Notes under the pieces: model-generated
Seen by the model: the letters and a program-made list of their open reading frames with translations, nothing else
What the model was told of the DNA's origin: nothing
Database searches by the model: none
Shown here: positions 16,945 to 25,598 of the stretch, piece after piece
Layout: every line of letters begins with the position of its first letter
How positions within the stretch are numbered: the stretch's first letter is position 1
Assembly: GCA_934277545.1 (NCBI GenBank)
Contig: CAKQUG010000006.1
Location: 1-64,000, forward strand
DNA: 64,000 nucleotides
Source of the DNA: an uncultured Alphaproteobacteria bacterium
Lineage (GTDB): Bacteria > Pseudomonadota > Alphaproteobacteria > RF32 > CAG-239
Direction of reading: 5' to 3'
Made by a program: the position numbers and the translations under genes

Positions 16945-17697
16945 CTATACTTCCACTTTTATCGGGCCTTGCGAGCTACCGTGAATAAATTGCTGCAAAT
17001 ACGGATTTTCGGACTTGTCCATTTCTTTAACAGTGCCGGACCAAATAATTTTCCCCTGATAAAGCATGGCGATTCTGTCGGCAATTTTGCGCGCAGACGC
17101 CATATCATGCGTAATAGTCAAGGTTGTCGCACCCAAACCGCGGGCGGATTCGATAATTAAATCGTTAATTACATCGGCCATAATCGGGTCAAGCCCAGTT
17201 GTCGGCTCATCAAAAAAGATAATTTCCGGCCGGCTGATAATAGCTCTGGCCAAGCCTACGCGTTTCTGCATACCGCCCGAAAGCTCGGCCGGAGACAAAT
17301 CTGCCACATCAGGCGCCAACCCAACCTGTCGCAGCACCCGTATTGCCGCTACTTTAGCCTGTTTACGCGATTTTTCGCCTTTCTGCAACAACCTGAAAGC
17401 CACGTTTTCCCACACGCTCAAGCTGTCAAACAACGCCGCCCCCTGAAAAAGCATACCCATTTTTTCGTGAATGTCTTTTTTGCTGCCGATAGTTTCTTCA
17501 TCATCAATTTTAATTGAACCACAGTCGGGCGTTAACAATCCCTGTATACATTTAATCAACACCGATTTGCCGGTTCCCGAACCGCCGATAACCACCAAGG
17601 ATTCGCCTTTTTTAATATCCAAATCCACACCATCCAGCACCTTCTTTTTGCCAAACGCTTTATATAAGTTGCGAATTTCTATTTTATTTTCACTCAT
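16945..17697 (-). CDS. mlaF: MlaF-like phospholipid transporter ATPase
   Basis: A 250-residue ABC ATPase: Walker A GGSGTGKSVLIKC (about 38-50), Q-loop MGMLFQGAALFDSLSV, signature LSGGMQKRVGLARA, Walker B IIFFDEPTTGLDP and H-loop TLTITHDM. The GAALFDSLSVWENVAF block is characteristic of MlaF/Ttg2A, the ATPase for retrograde phospholipid transport that maintains outer-membrane asymmetry. The permease mlaE is the next gene upstream, nine bases away. The MCE protein MlaD that usually follows is absent here; radA follows instead. Confidence 0.88.
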   Translation of the reverse strand: MSENKIEIRNLYKAFGKKKVLDGVDLDIKKGESLVVIGGSGTGKSVLIKCIQGLLTPDCGSIKIDDEETIGSKKDIHEKMGMLFQGAALFDSLSVWENVAFRLLQKGEKSRKQAKVAAIRVLRQVGLAPDVADLSPAELSGGMQKRVGLARAIISRPEIIFFDEPTTGLDPIMADVINDLIIESARGLGATTLTITHDMASARKIADRIAMLYQGKIIWSGTVKEMDKSENPYLQQFIHGSSQGPIKVEV

Positions 17698-17705
17698 AGC
17701 TCATC

Positions 17706-18503
17706 CTATTTAGAAAAGAAAATTTCCGTAATCAGATAGTTAAAAATTAAAATCAAGATAGACGACGAAACCACGGCATTGGTTGTAGCCTCGCCCACGC
17801 CTTGTGCACCGCCTTTAGAGCGATAACCGTGATAGCAGCCCATAACCGAAATAATAAAACCGAACACACCGGCTTTTACCATACCTGAAATCACATCTAT
17901 TGCCTGCAAATTCTGCATGGTGGCGTTAATATAGTTTGCAGGGTTAAAATCCAATTTATAAACTCCGACCACATAACCGCCGAAAATACCGATAATATCG
18001 CCGAACAACACCAACAACGGCATAACCACCACGCCGGCCCACAATCTCGGCGCCATCAAATAGCGAAACGGATTAGCCGACAAGGTAACCAAGGCGTCAA
18101 TTTGTTCCGTAACCCGCATAGTGCCGATTTCCGCAGCCATAGCCGCACCGATACGCCCGGCAACCATCAGCGCTGACAAAACAGGAGCCAGTTCACGCGT
18201 TACCGAAATCAAAACCACGGTCGCCACTGCGCTCTCCGCTCCAAACTTAGAAAAACCGGAATAAGTCTGTATGGCAATTACCATACCGGCAAACAGCGTA
18301 GTTAACCCGACAACCGGAAGCGAATAAAAGCCCATGTTTAAGAACTGATTAAAAAACAGCTTAATATAAAACGGCGGCACAAAACAATTATAAACCGATT
18401 TTGCCACAAAGCGCGTAAAAGCCCCCAATTCCAACACAAAAGAAAGCAAAGGTTTGCCCAGCAGCTGTAAAAACGTTTCCATGTTTTTTTTTAGCATCTT
18501 CAA
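17706..18503 (-). CDS. mlaE: MlaE-like phospholipid transporter permease
   Basis: A 265-residue MlaE/YrbE permease with five to six membrane segments. It includes the family blocks GLTTLFAGMVIAIQTYSGF, VTRELAPVLSALMVAGRIGAA, AAEIGTMRVTEQIDALVTL and PRLWAGVVVMPLL. It partners the MlaF ATPase encoded directly after it. The start could also be at Met3 (18497); the first ATG lies five bases after the hprK stop. Confidence 0.9.
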   Translation of the reverse strand: MKMLKKNMETFLQLLGKPLLSFVLELGAFTRFVAKSVYNCFVPPFYIKLFFNQFLNMGFYSLPVVGLTTLFAGMVIAIQTYSGFSKFGAESAVATVVLISVTRELAPVLSALMVAGRIGAAMAAEIGTMRVTEQIDALVTLSANPFRYLMAPRLWAGVVVMPLLVLFGDIIGIFGGYVVGVYKLDFNPANYINATMQNLQAIDVISGMVKAGVFGFIISVMGCYHGYRSKGGAQGVGEATTNAVVSSSILILIFNYLITEIFFSK

Positions 18504-18508
18504 TTTTC

Positions 18509-18949
18509 CTATTCCGTTGTCAAAAGATTATTGCGCAGCTTGACTATAATCTTTTCCAAAATTGTTTGGTCTTCAGCATACAAATCTATTGCCGGAATTT
18601 CAACACCTAAAATATTTTCACACTTATTTTTTGGCAGACGTTCCAAATTTTCTTTATTCGGCAGCAGATTAACCAACAGACTGACCTCGGCTTCATTAAC
18701 AAATTCATAGCGGGAAATTCCGACATTTCGTATTTCCAGCAAACCTTTTATATTTTGCGGAGCCGCGCCTGTCAGCCGATTTTCACACACTTTTAAGGCG
18801 ACAACGTCATCAGCCACCAACACCGCGCCTTTATTTTCTATAAATTTCAGCGCCAGCTCGGATTTTCCGCTTCCCGACTTTCCTTTAAATAAAATTCCTT
18901 TGTTGCGCCACTGCACAAAAGAAGCATGTATTGTGCATAAGTCAGACAT
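18509..18949 (-). CDS. hprK: Short alphaproteobacterial HPr kinase/phosphorylase
   Basis: A 146-residue protein corresponding to the C-terminal catalytic domain only, as is usual in alphaproteobacteria. Walker A/P-loop GKSGSGKSELALKF (about 22-35), VLVADDVVALK with the catalytic Asp pair (about 44-54) and the HprK signature GLLEIRNVGISRYE (about 68-81) are intact. It phosphorylates or dephosphorylates HPr/NPr of the PTS. Its start overlaps the end of tsaE by eight bases. No ptsN or sensor kinase genes flank it here, unlike the common arrangement. Confidence 0.88.
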   Translation of the reverse strand: MSDLCTIHASFVQWRNKGILFKGKSGSGKSELALKFIENKGAVLVADDVVALKVCENRLTGAAPQNIKGLLEIRNVGISRYEFVNEAEVSLLVNLLPNKENLERLPKNKCENILGVEIPAIDLYAEDQTILEKIIVKLRNNLLTTE

Positions 18950-19400
18950 TTAACAACCGTTTCTGTTTGTTTTCATCAGTGGTGGAAACGGTTATTCTGC
19001 GTCCGTCCTCCGTCATTTCTATTTGCACATTCCACATATTACGCGGAGAAAATGCCCCCATTCTTTCCGGCCATTCCACCAGACTTACGCCGGAATAAAA
19101 AGCCTCTTCCACACCAAGCTCAAAAATTTCCACTGGCTTTTCCAAACGATACAAATCATAGTGATAAATATCAAACGCCGGAGCGCTGTAAGTTTGCAAT
19201 AATGTAAAAGTCGGACTCGGAACTTCTCCGGCGCCGGTAAGTTTTTTTATAAACGCGCGGGCAAACACACTTTTACCGGCTCCCAAAGTGCCGTTTAAAG
19301 CCCAAACATCGCCTTGCGTGCTGATTGCCGCCAACTTTTCCGCCACTGCGCCGGTGTCATCTTCACTGTGAGAAATAAAAACTTTTTCCATTAAAACCAC
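18942..19400 (-). CDS. tsaE: tRNA threonylcarbamoyladenosine biosynthesis ATPase TsaE
   Basis: A 152-residue P-loop ATPase that, with TsaB and TsaD, makes t6A37 in ANN-decoding tRNAs. Walker A LNGTLGAGKSVFARAF (about 35-50), VPSPTFTLLQTY (about 61-72), HYDLYRLEKPVEIFELGVEE and VSLVEWPERMG (Trp-Pro-Glu motif) are all present. It overlaps the nuclease gene end by ten bases and hprK by eight, so translation of the three is coupled. Confidence 0.93.
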   Translation of the reverse strand: MVLMEKVFISHSEDDTGAVAEKLAAISTQGDVWALNGTLGAGKSVFARAFIKKLTGAGEVPSPTFTLLQTYSAPAFDIYHYDLYRLEKPVEIFELGVEEAFYSGVSLVEWPERMGAFSPRNMWNVQIEMTEDGRRITVSTTDENKQKRLLNV

Positions 19401-20374
19401 CCGTCAAAATTAAACCAATCCGAACTTTTTTCTTGGGCTTTTGCCACGGCTTCCGCTTGTTTTGCCTGTAACCGACGCCAATCACTCGGACGATAGAAAC
19501 GTCCGTTCCACAAGCCCTTAGACTGTGAACGCGCCTGCTTTTCATACGGTACATAAACATCGGTGTTTTTAGCATAAGCCACCGCCCAACCGGCGCTTAC
19601 AACCGCCGCCGCTACGTCATATTGCCCCAAAAAACAAACACCGGTCGCCCGATGTTGCAAAACATTTCCCAAAACATGACACTTAACTTCACGGCCGTTC
19701 AGCCAATTTTGCAGCCAGGTAATAGCCTTATGTCCGCAAGAATATGACAGTCCACGTGAATCCGAACAGGTTTGATTAGGATTCGGAGCGTCAACACCCA
19801 ACAATTTAATATTTATACCTTTCACTCTCAGTACACTGCCAGTAATAACTCTCGGTACGCCCGTAACTTCGGGATAATCCTGCGGATTAAAATTGCTTAT
19901 CTGCGCCGGTGCGGCGTCTGTTTTTCCGAACATACCGCTAATTTTAGAAAAAAAACCTCCGTTTTCCTCAACTTCGCTTGCTGCATTATTATCAGTTGCC
20001 ACTCCGTTCATTCCGACAGGTTCCAATTCGGCAAGTTTTTGCTCATTTGCGTTATTATCCGGCGCATATTCCGCCGACGCCTCGTTTTCGCTCAAAACCT
20101 GCTGCACGATTTTACCGCCGGCGCTATCCGCTCCGATAATTCCCAAACAATATAAAATAAACACCACCACGGCGCCGATAATGGCAAAAGAAAAGAAAAA
20201 GCTGACCGTCGACCACATAATTTTGAACAAAATATACAAAACCACAAACGCAATCACCACGCTGACAAATCCCATACCCTGCAGCGAAGTGCTGTCGCTT
20301 TGCGTCCCGGCGCCGCCGTAATACATTAAAACGGCAAACAACATGCACAAAAACACTTTTTTAACAAAAAACAT
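19391..20374 (-). CDS. Membrane-anchored staphylococcal-nuclease-like protein, probably altered active site
   Basis: A 327-residue protein from the ATG at 20374 (AAGG nine bases upstream; a longer frame to 20431 lacks a site). Three to four membrane segments occupy about 1-95, followed by an acidic linker and an SNase-like domain (about 185-310: VKGINIKLLGVDAPNPNQTC to YEKQARSQSKGLWNGRF). The fold motif is clear, but the usual GIDAPE-x-QTC reads GVDAPNPNQTC, so the catalytic Glu appears replaced by Asn, and the DRYGR block reads QHRATG. Nuclease activity is therefore doubtful. It lies between batD and tsaE in one transcription unit. Confidence 0.7.
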   Translation of the reverse strand: MFFVKKVFLCMLFAVLMYYGGAGTQSDSTSLQGMGFVSVVIAFVVLYILFKIMWSTVSFFFSFAIIGAVVVFILYCLGIIGADSAGGKIVQQVLSENEASAEYAPDNNANEQKLAELEPVGMNGVATDNNAASEVEENGGFFSKISGMFGKTDAAPAQISNFNPQDYPEVTGVPRVITGSVLRVKGINIKLLGVDAPNPNQTCSDSRGLSYSCGHKAITWLQNWLNGREVKCHVLGNVLQHRATGVCFLGQYDVAAAVVSAGWAVAYAKNTDVYVPYEKQARSQSKGLWNGRFYRPSDWRRLQAKQAEAVAKAQEKSSDWFNFDGWF

Positions 20375-20432
20375 CGGTAAAATCCTTATAATTATTGGTA
20401 ATATTAGAACACAGTTTTTATGCTTATGCAAG

Positions 20433-22196
20433 CTATTTATAAAGTTTCGGCAGCGGCTCGGCTTCCGTTTTTTGCTTTTGCGAGCTTTCCGCTTGCTTTA
20501 TTGTCCGTAAAATTACTTTTTCATCAACATTTTCATCTTTTCCGCCATATAAAATATTATTGAGTTTTTGCAGCTGTTTTCCGAATTCCGGTTCCGCCGC
20601 CGCTTTTGCCACATCGTCCAAGTTATTGATATTTTGCGATTTATAATTTTTCTGTCCCCACAGCACTAAATTATCCCTCAGCAAACGATAATTTTTATCG
20701 GCAAAATTTTTATGTAAAATCGAACTCATATCGCTGATTTTAACTTCTTTTTCGCAAGCCTTTTCCGGGCGACGGCGCAAAAGCAGACTGAACAGCATGC
20801 CCAAGATAAAAGCACAGGCGGCTAAAGCAATCGCTTTTTCTTTAGCAAAACCGCCTTTATCCGCAGTTCGGTTTTCAGTTTCCGACACTGCGGTTTGATT
20901 TACATTTTCCGCCTGTTTGCCGATATTTATATTTTGTTCGGTTTGCGTTTCGGTTACCGCCGTTCCGCCTTCCACAAAAACTTTTTCCGCCGGAATAACA
21001 GCCGTTTCCGCTTTTCCGGTTTTAACATTAAACCAATTTATTTTAATTTCCGGTAAAATCTGCTCGCCGCCCTTTTGCGGAATATACACCACTCTGGTTA
21101 CGGATTGAGCCACCACTTTATCATCATAAACTTTAGCTTCCAATTCGGGATTTTCCGGATAAATTCTAAAGTTTTCGTCATCCGTAAAGTTCAGTTCCGG
21201 CAACTGAGTTTCGGCAACTCCGGCAGCCAAAACGGCAATTTGCCGCGACACGGTTTCGCCCACCTTAAACAACGGCTTTTTCTCATTCCAAAAGGCTTTG
21301 ACTTTTACCGCTTCCGCCGGCAGCCACCAGCCGTTTTCCGCCGCCGGCAGCACATTTACTTTTACCGGCTTTGTATATAATTCCACCGGTTTTTGCGTGC
21401 CGAACATTTCATCAAAATTTACATTCATCAACTGAAACAGACTGTTAGCGCCCCGGTGCAACAACGGATGATTCTTTGCTTTATCAAACCCCATATAAAA
21501 GCCGTTAACCTTTAGCAACGGAATTTCCTGCTCTCCGCTTTTCTGCGGAAACAGCGCGTAATAAAACTTTATAACCCGCTCGCCGTTTTGCTGAGTTATT
21601 TCCGGCTTTTTCAAAATTCTTACAATCCAATCTTCCGCATTAACAAACTTAGGCTCTTCAGTTAATTGCAATCCGACTTTATCCTTAAGCGTCAGCACGG
21701 CGTTGATTTCCTGCTGAACATACGCTTTTTGAGAACTTACCGCCAAATCAACACTAAATTTATTAGCTTCAGCCAATCGGTTATCACTTTGAATATTATC
21801 ATTTTTCTTTGCCGAAGCGCTGACATTGCTGCCGGCAGGCAACACTTTAATTTTCAGCGGCTTACTGCTGTAGGCTCCTATGCTGATTGCAGGAATTTCC
21901 AAATTTCCCTCGCGTTTCGGCATTAACCCAATATCCCAATCCGTCTGCTCTGAGCTATGCCCGTTAATATAGCTCATCTGCGACGAACTTGAGGTTGAAT
22001 AAATATTAAAATCTTTTTGCAAAACGCTTAAATCAGGCTGCATTGAACCGCCGTTTTTACCGTCAAACGACAAGTTAAGGTTAAAGACTTCTCCCAAAGG
22101 CACAGTAGCATTATCCACCGCCGCCGTCAAGGATTCGGCATTGACCGTTGCAACTTTCATAAGCGCCAAAGCGCAAACCAGCACCAATTTTTTCAT
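20433..22196 (-). CDS. batD: BatD-like oxygen tolerance protein
   Basis: A 587-residue exported protein: signal peptide (KKLVLVCALALMKVATVNA), beta-rich BatD repeats (about 22-390), one membrane segment near 452-470 (AIALAACAFILGMLFSLLL) and a cytoplasmic tail. The family blocks LKDKVGLQLTEEPKF and FYYALFPQKSGEQEIP are seen. Bat proteins form an aerotolerance or envelope-stress complex with VWA-domain partners, which are encoded directly upstream (batA and batB/C) with a 12-base gap. Confidence 0.85.
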   Translation of the reverse strand: MKKLVLVCALALMKVATVNAESLTAAVDNATVPLGEVFNLNLSFDGKNGGSMQPDLSVLQKDFNIYSTSSSSQMSYINGHSSEQTDWDIGLMPKREGNLEIPAISIGAYSSKPLKIKVLPAGSNVSASAKKNDNIQSDNRLAEANKFSVDLAVSSQKAYVQQEINAVLTLKDKVGLQLTEEPKFVNAEDWIVRILKKPEITQQNGERVIKFYYALFPQKSGEQEIPLLKVNGFYMGFDKAKNHPLLHRGANSLFQLMNVNFDEMFGTQKPVELYTKPVKVNVLPAAENGWWLPAEAVKVKAFWNEKKPLFKVGETVSRQIAVLAAGVAETQLPELNFTDDENFRIYPENPELEAKVYDDKVVAQSVTRVVYIPQKGGEQILPEIKINWFNVKTGKAETAVIPAEKVFVEGGTAVTETQTEQNINIGKQAENVNQTAVSETENRTADKGGFAKEKAIALAACAFILGMLFSLLLRRRPEKACEKEVKISDMSSILHKNFADKNYRLLRDNLVLWGQKNYKSQNINNLDDVAKAAAEPEFGKQLQKLNNILYGGKDENVDEKVILRTIKQAESSQKQKTEAEPLPKLYK

Positions 22197-22208
22197 ATTA
22201 ACCTCGCT

Positions 22209-24053
22209 TTATTTATCATATCTTCTTTTTGCATATTCTCTTTGAATCAAAGCCCGGAGCAAACCGCCTTTGTCTTCTGGAATTTGCCGAAACTTCTGCA
22301 TTCTGGCACGCATTTTTTCCAGTTCTTCCGGCGATTTTTCATCATTTACGCCAACAGTTTCCTGCTGTTCGTTGCCTTCTTTATTTTCCGCAGTCTGCTG
22401 CTGAATTTCAGCCTTATTTTCCCTATCCGACTTATTATCAGACAACTTGCTGTTTTCAGATTGCCGAGATTCATTGTTATTTTGTTTTTTCTCGGCCTGC
22501 TGTGCCTTATTCTCGTTTTCATCTGTCTGTTGTTTATCTGCCTGCTGCTGTTCGGAGCTGTCGGATTTTGACTGCTGAGGCTTTTGCTTTTCCTGCTGCC
22601 CCGATTGATTCTGCTGTTTCTGCTGATTTTCACTTTCTTTTTGCTCTTGCTGTGGATTTTGTTTCTGCTTTTCATCAGCTTGCTGCTGCTCGGAATTATT
22701 CTGAGCCTGCTGTTTCTGCTGCTGTTGTTCCTTTTTATCCTGCTTATTTTTATCTTGCTGCTGATGCTGTTGATTTTGCTGCTGCTGTTGTTTTTTCAAA
22801 TATTCCAAATTAAACTTTGCATCAGGAAAATCAGATTGTTTTTGCAAAGCCTCCTCATATTTCTTTATCGCCTCGGCAATTTTTCCGCCTTTTGCCAATG
22901 CGTTTCCTTGATTATACAATGAAACGGCGTCATTTTTTTGCGCATATTTTTCATACGCCTTCTGATAATTTCCGTTTTTATATTCTGCCGCGGCTTTCCA
23001 TTGCGTATCCGTAAATTTTTCGGCCGCCGCCGCATAATTTTGTTTATTAAATTCTTGCAGCGCCTCCTGGTTGTCATTCAAAAACCAACCGGCCTGAGCA
23101 TTCACTCCTGTTAACAGACTCAACAACAGCGCCGCCAACGCGCCTTTGCGAAAAAATCCCAGTAAAAGCAAGGCCGGAAGCCACAGCAAATACCAGCCCA
23201 TATCTTCCCAAACTGTCTGCATATTTTTGCTCTGTTTAATTTCTTTAGAGGTTATGTCGTTAATTTTTTTAACCAGCGGCGCATAGCTCTGATTATAATT
23301 AAGCAGCATTCCCCGTCCTTTTTCGGCAACCATTTCCAGCTTCTCCACCGCCTTGGAGCTGACATTGATTATATTTACATCAAATCCCTGCTCCGCCGCC
23401 TTAGCCGCCGCCGTCAGCGCCGCGTCAAAACGTTCTCCCACGTTTGAAGTAACTACAATCAGATTGCCGCTTGGCACATCGGCTTCCCGCATACGCGAAA
23501 CCGCGAAATCAATAGCTCTGTCCAAGCGATCGCCGTCTTCCGGCATCACATTCATTTGCAGCGCCGGCAGCATATTATCAATAATAGAAACATCTTCCGC
23601 CAGCGGAGTAATCATAAACGGCTCTTTGCTATACACAATCAGTCCGCTTTCAGTATTCCGCAAAGATTTGGTTAAATCTTTAATCACATATTTGGCACGC
23701 TCAATCCGGCTCGGAGAAACATCTTTATTCCACATCTCGCCTGACATATTCAACAAAATCATCACCGGATTTTCCACGCTCAGCGCCGGGTTTTCTTTTT
23801 TTATCCAGGTCGGTCCGGACAATCCCAGCACCAAAAACAAAGAAATCAGCGCCGGCACCAAAGAACTGAGTTTTGTTTTTTTCAGCTTTTCATTTTTCAC
23901 CAGCAAAAATTTCAGTAAATTTTCATCACATACTTTGCGCCATGCCGATTGAGCTACGGCCTGCCGATAGGCAATAACGTAAACCGCCAGCGGAATAATC
24001 AGCCCGATAAGCCACCACGGACGTAAAAAGTGAAAATCCTGCCACCAAGCCAT
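22209..24053 (-). CDS. BatB/BatC-type fused VWA-TPR membrane protein with Gln-rich tail
   Basis: A 614-residue protein: two N-terminal membrane segments (about 15-30 and 60-80), a VWA domain (about 90-290), another hydrophobic segment (about 290-325), TPR repeats (about 330-415: AAAEYKNGNYQKAYEKYAQK, SLYNQGNALAKGGKIAEAIK) and a 150-residue Gln/Lys/Asn-rich low-complexity tail before a short conserved end. The VWA metal site is degenerate: the usual D-x-S-x-S reads NMSGE, unlike BatA next door (DISNS). Domain order equals BatB plus BatC in one chain. Adjacent to batA with no gap. Confidence 0.82.
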   Translation of the reverse strand: MAWWQDFHFLRPWWLIGLIIPLAVYVIAYRQAVAQSAWRKVCDENLLKFLLVKNEKLKKTKLSSLVPALISLFLVLGLSGPTWIKKENPALSVENPVMILLNMSGEMWNKDVSPSRIERAKYVIKDLTKSLRNTESGLIVYSKEPFMITPLAEDVSIIDNMLPALQMNVMPEDGDRLDRAIDFAVSRMREADVPSGNLIVVTSNVGERFDAALTAAAKAAEQGFDVNIINVSSKAVEKLEMVAEKGRGMLLNYNQSYAPLVKKINDITSKEIKQSKNMQTVWEDMGWYLLWLPALLLLGFFRKGALAALLLSLLTGVNAQAGWFLNDNQEALQEFNKQNYAAAAEKFTDTQWKAAAEYKNGNYQKAYEKYAQKNDAVSLYNQGNALAKGGKIAEAIKKYEEALQKQSDFPDAKFNLEYLKKQQQQQNQQHQQQDKNKQDKKEQQQQKQQAQNNSEQQQADEKQKQNPQQEQKESENQQKQQNQSGQQEKQKPQQSKSDSSEQQQADKQQTDENENKAQQAEKKQNNNESRQSENSKLSDNKSDRENKAEIQQQTAENKEGNEQQETVGVNDEKSPEELEKMRARMQKFRQIPEDKGGLLRALIQREYAKRRYDK

Positions 24054-25061
24054 TTATTTAACCTTTCTTGAAACAACCAACCACAACACAAACAAAAACA
24101 GCGCCGCTGCCGCCGGATAAGGATATAATTCTCTTATTTCCTGCACATAGCGACCATCAGCAGTTCTTGGTTCCAACTTATCAATTTTATCATAAATCTG
24201 CGCCAGTGAATTTACATCTCTGGCTCTGAAATAATTACCTTGGGTTTCTTTTGCCAACGCTTTCAAACTTTTTTCATCCAGCCCCTTATCCCTCGGAATA
24301 CTGAACAGCCCGCCGAAAAACACTTCTGTGTCGCTGCCGGCGCCAATGGTGTAAATTTTAACTCCTTCTTCTTTTGCCAAAGCTATTGCCTGCGGCAATG
24401 ACAAACTTCCGTCATTATTTTCACCGTCGGTCAGCAAAATAATCACTTTATTTTCCGGCTTTCCGGCAGATTCGGCCAAACTTTTCAGCGCCACTCCCAC
24501 GGCATCACCTATAGAAGTGGAATTTCCGGCCATTCCGGCATCGGCAGTTTGCAGCATTTCTTTAACCGATTGCCTGTCATAGGTTAACGGCGCTTGCAAA
24601 TAAGCTCTGGTACCGAACAAAACCAAGCCGATTCTATCCGCCGTACGCTTATCAATAAAACTTGACACCACGCTTTTAACCGCGGCTAAACGGCTGTACA
24701 TTTTCTGTTGATATTCAAAATCTTCTTCGCTCATGGAATTAGAAATATCCACCACCAGCAAAATATCACGTCCCTCGTTTTTTACCGGTATCGGTTTGCC
24801 GGCCCATTGCGGACGACACAAGGCAAAAACCAGCAGGCACCACGCTGCAATCAATATAATTCCGCGGATTCCTGCGGCAATTTTCGGACTTAGCAGCGCA
24901 CTGTTTCCGCTTTGAGTTTGAATGTGCTTTATATCCGCCAAAAACGGAATTTTCAAAGCCTCGCTATATGTTTTTTTCAGTGCCGGCAACAGAAAATACA
25001 CCGCAAACGGCAGCAACAGCAGCCAAGCCGCCTCCGGACAGGCAAAATGATTTATCATCAT
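24054..25061 (-). CDS. batA: BatA-like VWA membrane protein
   Basis: A 335-residue protein from the ATG at 25061, which overlaps the preceding stop codon (ATGA) and has GGAG seven bases upstream. Hydrophobic segments near 10-27, about 58-75 and at the C-terminus (YPYPAAAALFLFVLWLVVS) flank a VWA domain with an intact MIDAS: LLVVDISNSMSEEDF, the Thr in PLTYD, and ILLTDGENNDG. This is typical BatA. The MoxR ATPase and DUF58 genes that usually accompany Bat genes are not in this window. Confidence 0.87.
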   Translation of the reverse strand: MMINHFACPEAAWLLLLPFAVYFLLPALKKTYSEALKIPFLADIKHIQTQSGNSALLSPKIAAGIRGIILIAAWCLLVFALCRPQWAGKPIPVKNEGRDILLVVDISNSMSEEDFEYQQKMYSRLAAVKSVVSSFIDKRTADRIGLVLFGTRAYLQAPLTYDRQSVKEMLQTADAGMAGNSTSIGDAVGVALKSLAESAGKPENKVIILLTDGENNDGSLSLPQAIALAKEEGVKIYTIGAGSDTEVFFGGLFSIPRDKGLDEKSLKALAKETQGNYFRARDVNSLAQIYDKIDKLEPRTADGRYVQEIRELYPYPAAAALFLFVLWLVVSRKVK

Positions 25062-25510
25062 AGATTCGCTCCTATCCAACCCAAGCAAAACTTCCGCAGT
25101 TCTGCCACATTATCCGCAGCAAACAAAGCGCTGTCCGTCGGAGCATACGGAGCGTCAATCAGCAAACTCGCCGTTTCTGAACTCAATTTATTTTTAGAAT
25201 GTTCATTTAAAAAATTAACCCAATTACGTCCGGCATAAGCAACGGCTTCCGGATAGCGGCTGACACAGATTCGCCGCAGCAGTTCCGACATAAAAACCGC
25301 TGCTGCCGCCGTGTTTTCCGCTCCGTTTTTCTGCAACAGATAACGAGCATAAATTTTTTTGCTGTTTTCTCTGAACCAAGTAATTATTTTCCATAAAGCG
25401 AAAATCAGCAAAACCGCCGCTACGAGGCTCCACCAGCCATAAGCCAACGGCCAAACGGAAACACCGTTTTCCGGCAGATGAATGTCTTTTAAATCGGGTA
25501 AATTATCCAT
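25058..25510 (-). CDS. DUF4381 family membrane protein of the Bat operon
   Basis: A 150-residue protein beginning MDNLPDLKDIHLPENGVSVW, one membrane segment (GWWSLVAAVLLIFALWKII, about 28-46) and a helical cytoplasmic domain (FMSELLRRICVSRYP, YAGRNWVNFLNEH). This matches DUF4381, which recurs between DUF58 and BatA genes. AGGAGAGG precedes the ATG at 25510; a TTG six bases earlier is less likely. First gene of the Bat cluster and likely head of the long minus-strand unit down to cvpA. Confidence 0.82.
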   Translation of the reverse strand: MDNLPDLKDIHLPENGVSVWPLAYGWWSLVAAVLLIFALWKIITWFRENSKKIYARYLLQKNGAENTAAAAVFMSELLRRICVSRYPEAVAYAGRNWVNFLNEHSKNKLSSETASLLIDAPYAPTDSALFAADNVAELRKFCLGWIGANL

Positions 25511-25598
25511 ATTCAAACCTCTCCTATATGCTATATAAATTTAAGTTTTATCGTTGCAAATATCAAGTGTCGGATAAAGTTTTGCCGTTGTTTTGTTT

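Noticed and set aside
22346..22922. Long plus- and minus-strand ORFs within the BatB/C Gln-rich tail
   Set aside because: They arise from the CAG/CAA-rich repeat in the real gene; no ribosome sites and no domain resemblance.
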